The position numbers and the translations under genes are program-made. DNA of 64,000 nucleotides. Origin: Schizochytrium sp. TIO01 (Eukaryota > Sar > Bigyra > Thraustochytrida > Thraustochytriidae). This document shows, in pieces, positions 63,619 through 64,000 of the stretch (its first letter is position 1; every line of letters starts with the position of its first letter). The notes beneath the pieces were generated by a model. The model was not told the origin of the DNA. It worked only from the letters and a program-made list of their open reading frames with translations, and ran no database searches. Location: positions 5,572,362 through 5,636,361 of the forward strand of contig SMSO01000025.1 of NCBI GenBank assembly GCA_004764695.1, written 5' to 3'.

Positions 63619-64000
63619 AAAGCATGAAAATATAAATCGCGCGCGCGTCTATTGGGATGAGTGAAAACAACAATGCTCTAAGTTTGGCACAAGCAGCCCA
63701 AAATCTAAGGGATCTCATATAGATCAGCACTGCGAAGTGCACAGAACTCAGTTGATGGATGGGGAGGTTCTAAGTAGCAAACTTGAAAGTGAATTCTGTA
63801 AAACAACCAAAAGCTCGGATTTAGTGGGCTGGATTTGCCCACACACGCAGTTCGCTTGTGTCGAGTTGGACCGGCACCCACACATACATAGACACATACA
63901 GACATACATCTATATACCACCCAGTTGCAAGATCTTGACCTGCAAAAAGTAGCGTAAAGACAGAAATAGCTAGATACACAACAGCTGTTCTGACCTTCGA

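Larger units (their letters stand above)
62988..64000. other. Right-end intergenic region
   Basis: AT-rich after the tRNA, then unique sequence. There is a 15-bp repeat at about 63574-63618 whose first unit is the inverse of 63407-63422. No gene seen to the right edge. Confidence 0.6.

Overview
The window is eukaryotic nuclear DNA, probably from an intron-poor protist. The evidence is a set of long uninterrupted reading frames for typically eukaryotic proteins: a vasohibin, a GAF-containing cyclic-nucleotide phosphodiesterase, a TMEM163-type transporter, a mitochondrial ribosomal protein bL35, a centriolar G-box protein and a Zn2Cys6 regulator. There is also one Pol III tRNA gene. Gene spacing is wide, and the intergenic DNA is packed with short tandem repeats. 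The mix (plant-like ethylene-sensor histidine kinase, fungal-type zinc cluster, animal-type TMEM163 and vasohibin, kinesin-light-chain-like TPR protein, almost no introns) fits a stramenopile such as a thraustochytrid/labyrinthulomycete best. A zoosporic fungus is the main alternative. This placement is inference, not proof.

Layout. 1-520 (-): 5' part of an unrecognised protein running off the left edge. 521-4401: no gene; many microsatellites and two minisatellites. 4402-6519 (-): protein with seven CCHC zinc knuckles. 6520-18433: about 12 kb with no gene I can support. 18434-20293 (+): hybrid histidine kinase with an ethylene-receptor-like membrane sensor. 23341-25701 (+): TIR-like domain joined to a kinesin-light-chain TPR array. 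26223-26597 (+): bL35m. 27604-28860 (-): vasohibin-type tubulin carboxypeptidase. 32270-34183 (+): Zn2Cys6 transcription factor. 35502-36275 (+): small coiled-coil protein. 36276-42296: repeat-rich gap with at least six different satellite families. 42297-45200 (+): G-box (TCP10/CPAP-like), long coiled coil and two WH2 motifs. 47062-50382 (+): GAF/PDEase protein. 51069-53099 (-): protein with a Pipsqueak/CENP-B-like helix-turn-helix. 55986-56972 (+): TMEM163-like transporter. 57666-60035 (-): cysteine-dioxygenase protein with four cupin units, two of them complete. 62916-62987 (+): tRNA-Asp(GTC).

There is no operon or metabolic cluster. Two themes recur. One is cytoskeleton and cilium/centriole: vasohibin, G-box/WH2 protein, TPR protein. 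The other is sensing and signalling: histidine kinase, phosphodiesterase, zinc-cluster factor. Several frames begin upstream of the first ATG only at TTG or GTG; for these I placed the start at the first in-frame ATG. The strongest leads are the G-box + coiled coil + WH2 architecture, the four-cupin cysteine dioxygenase, the ethylene-sensor kinase, and the TIR-like domain fused to TPRs.
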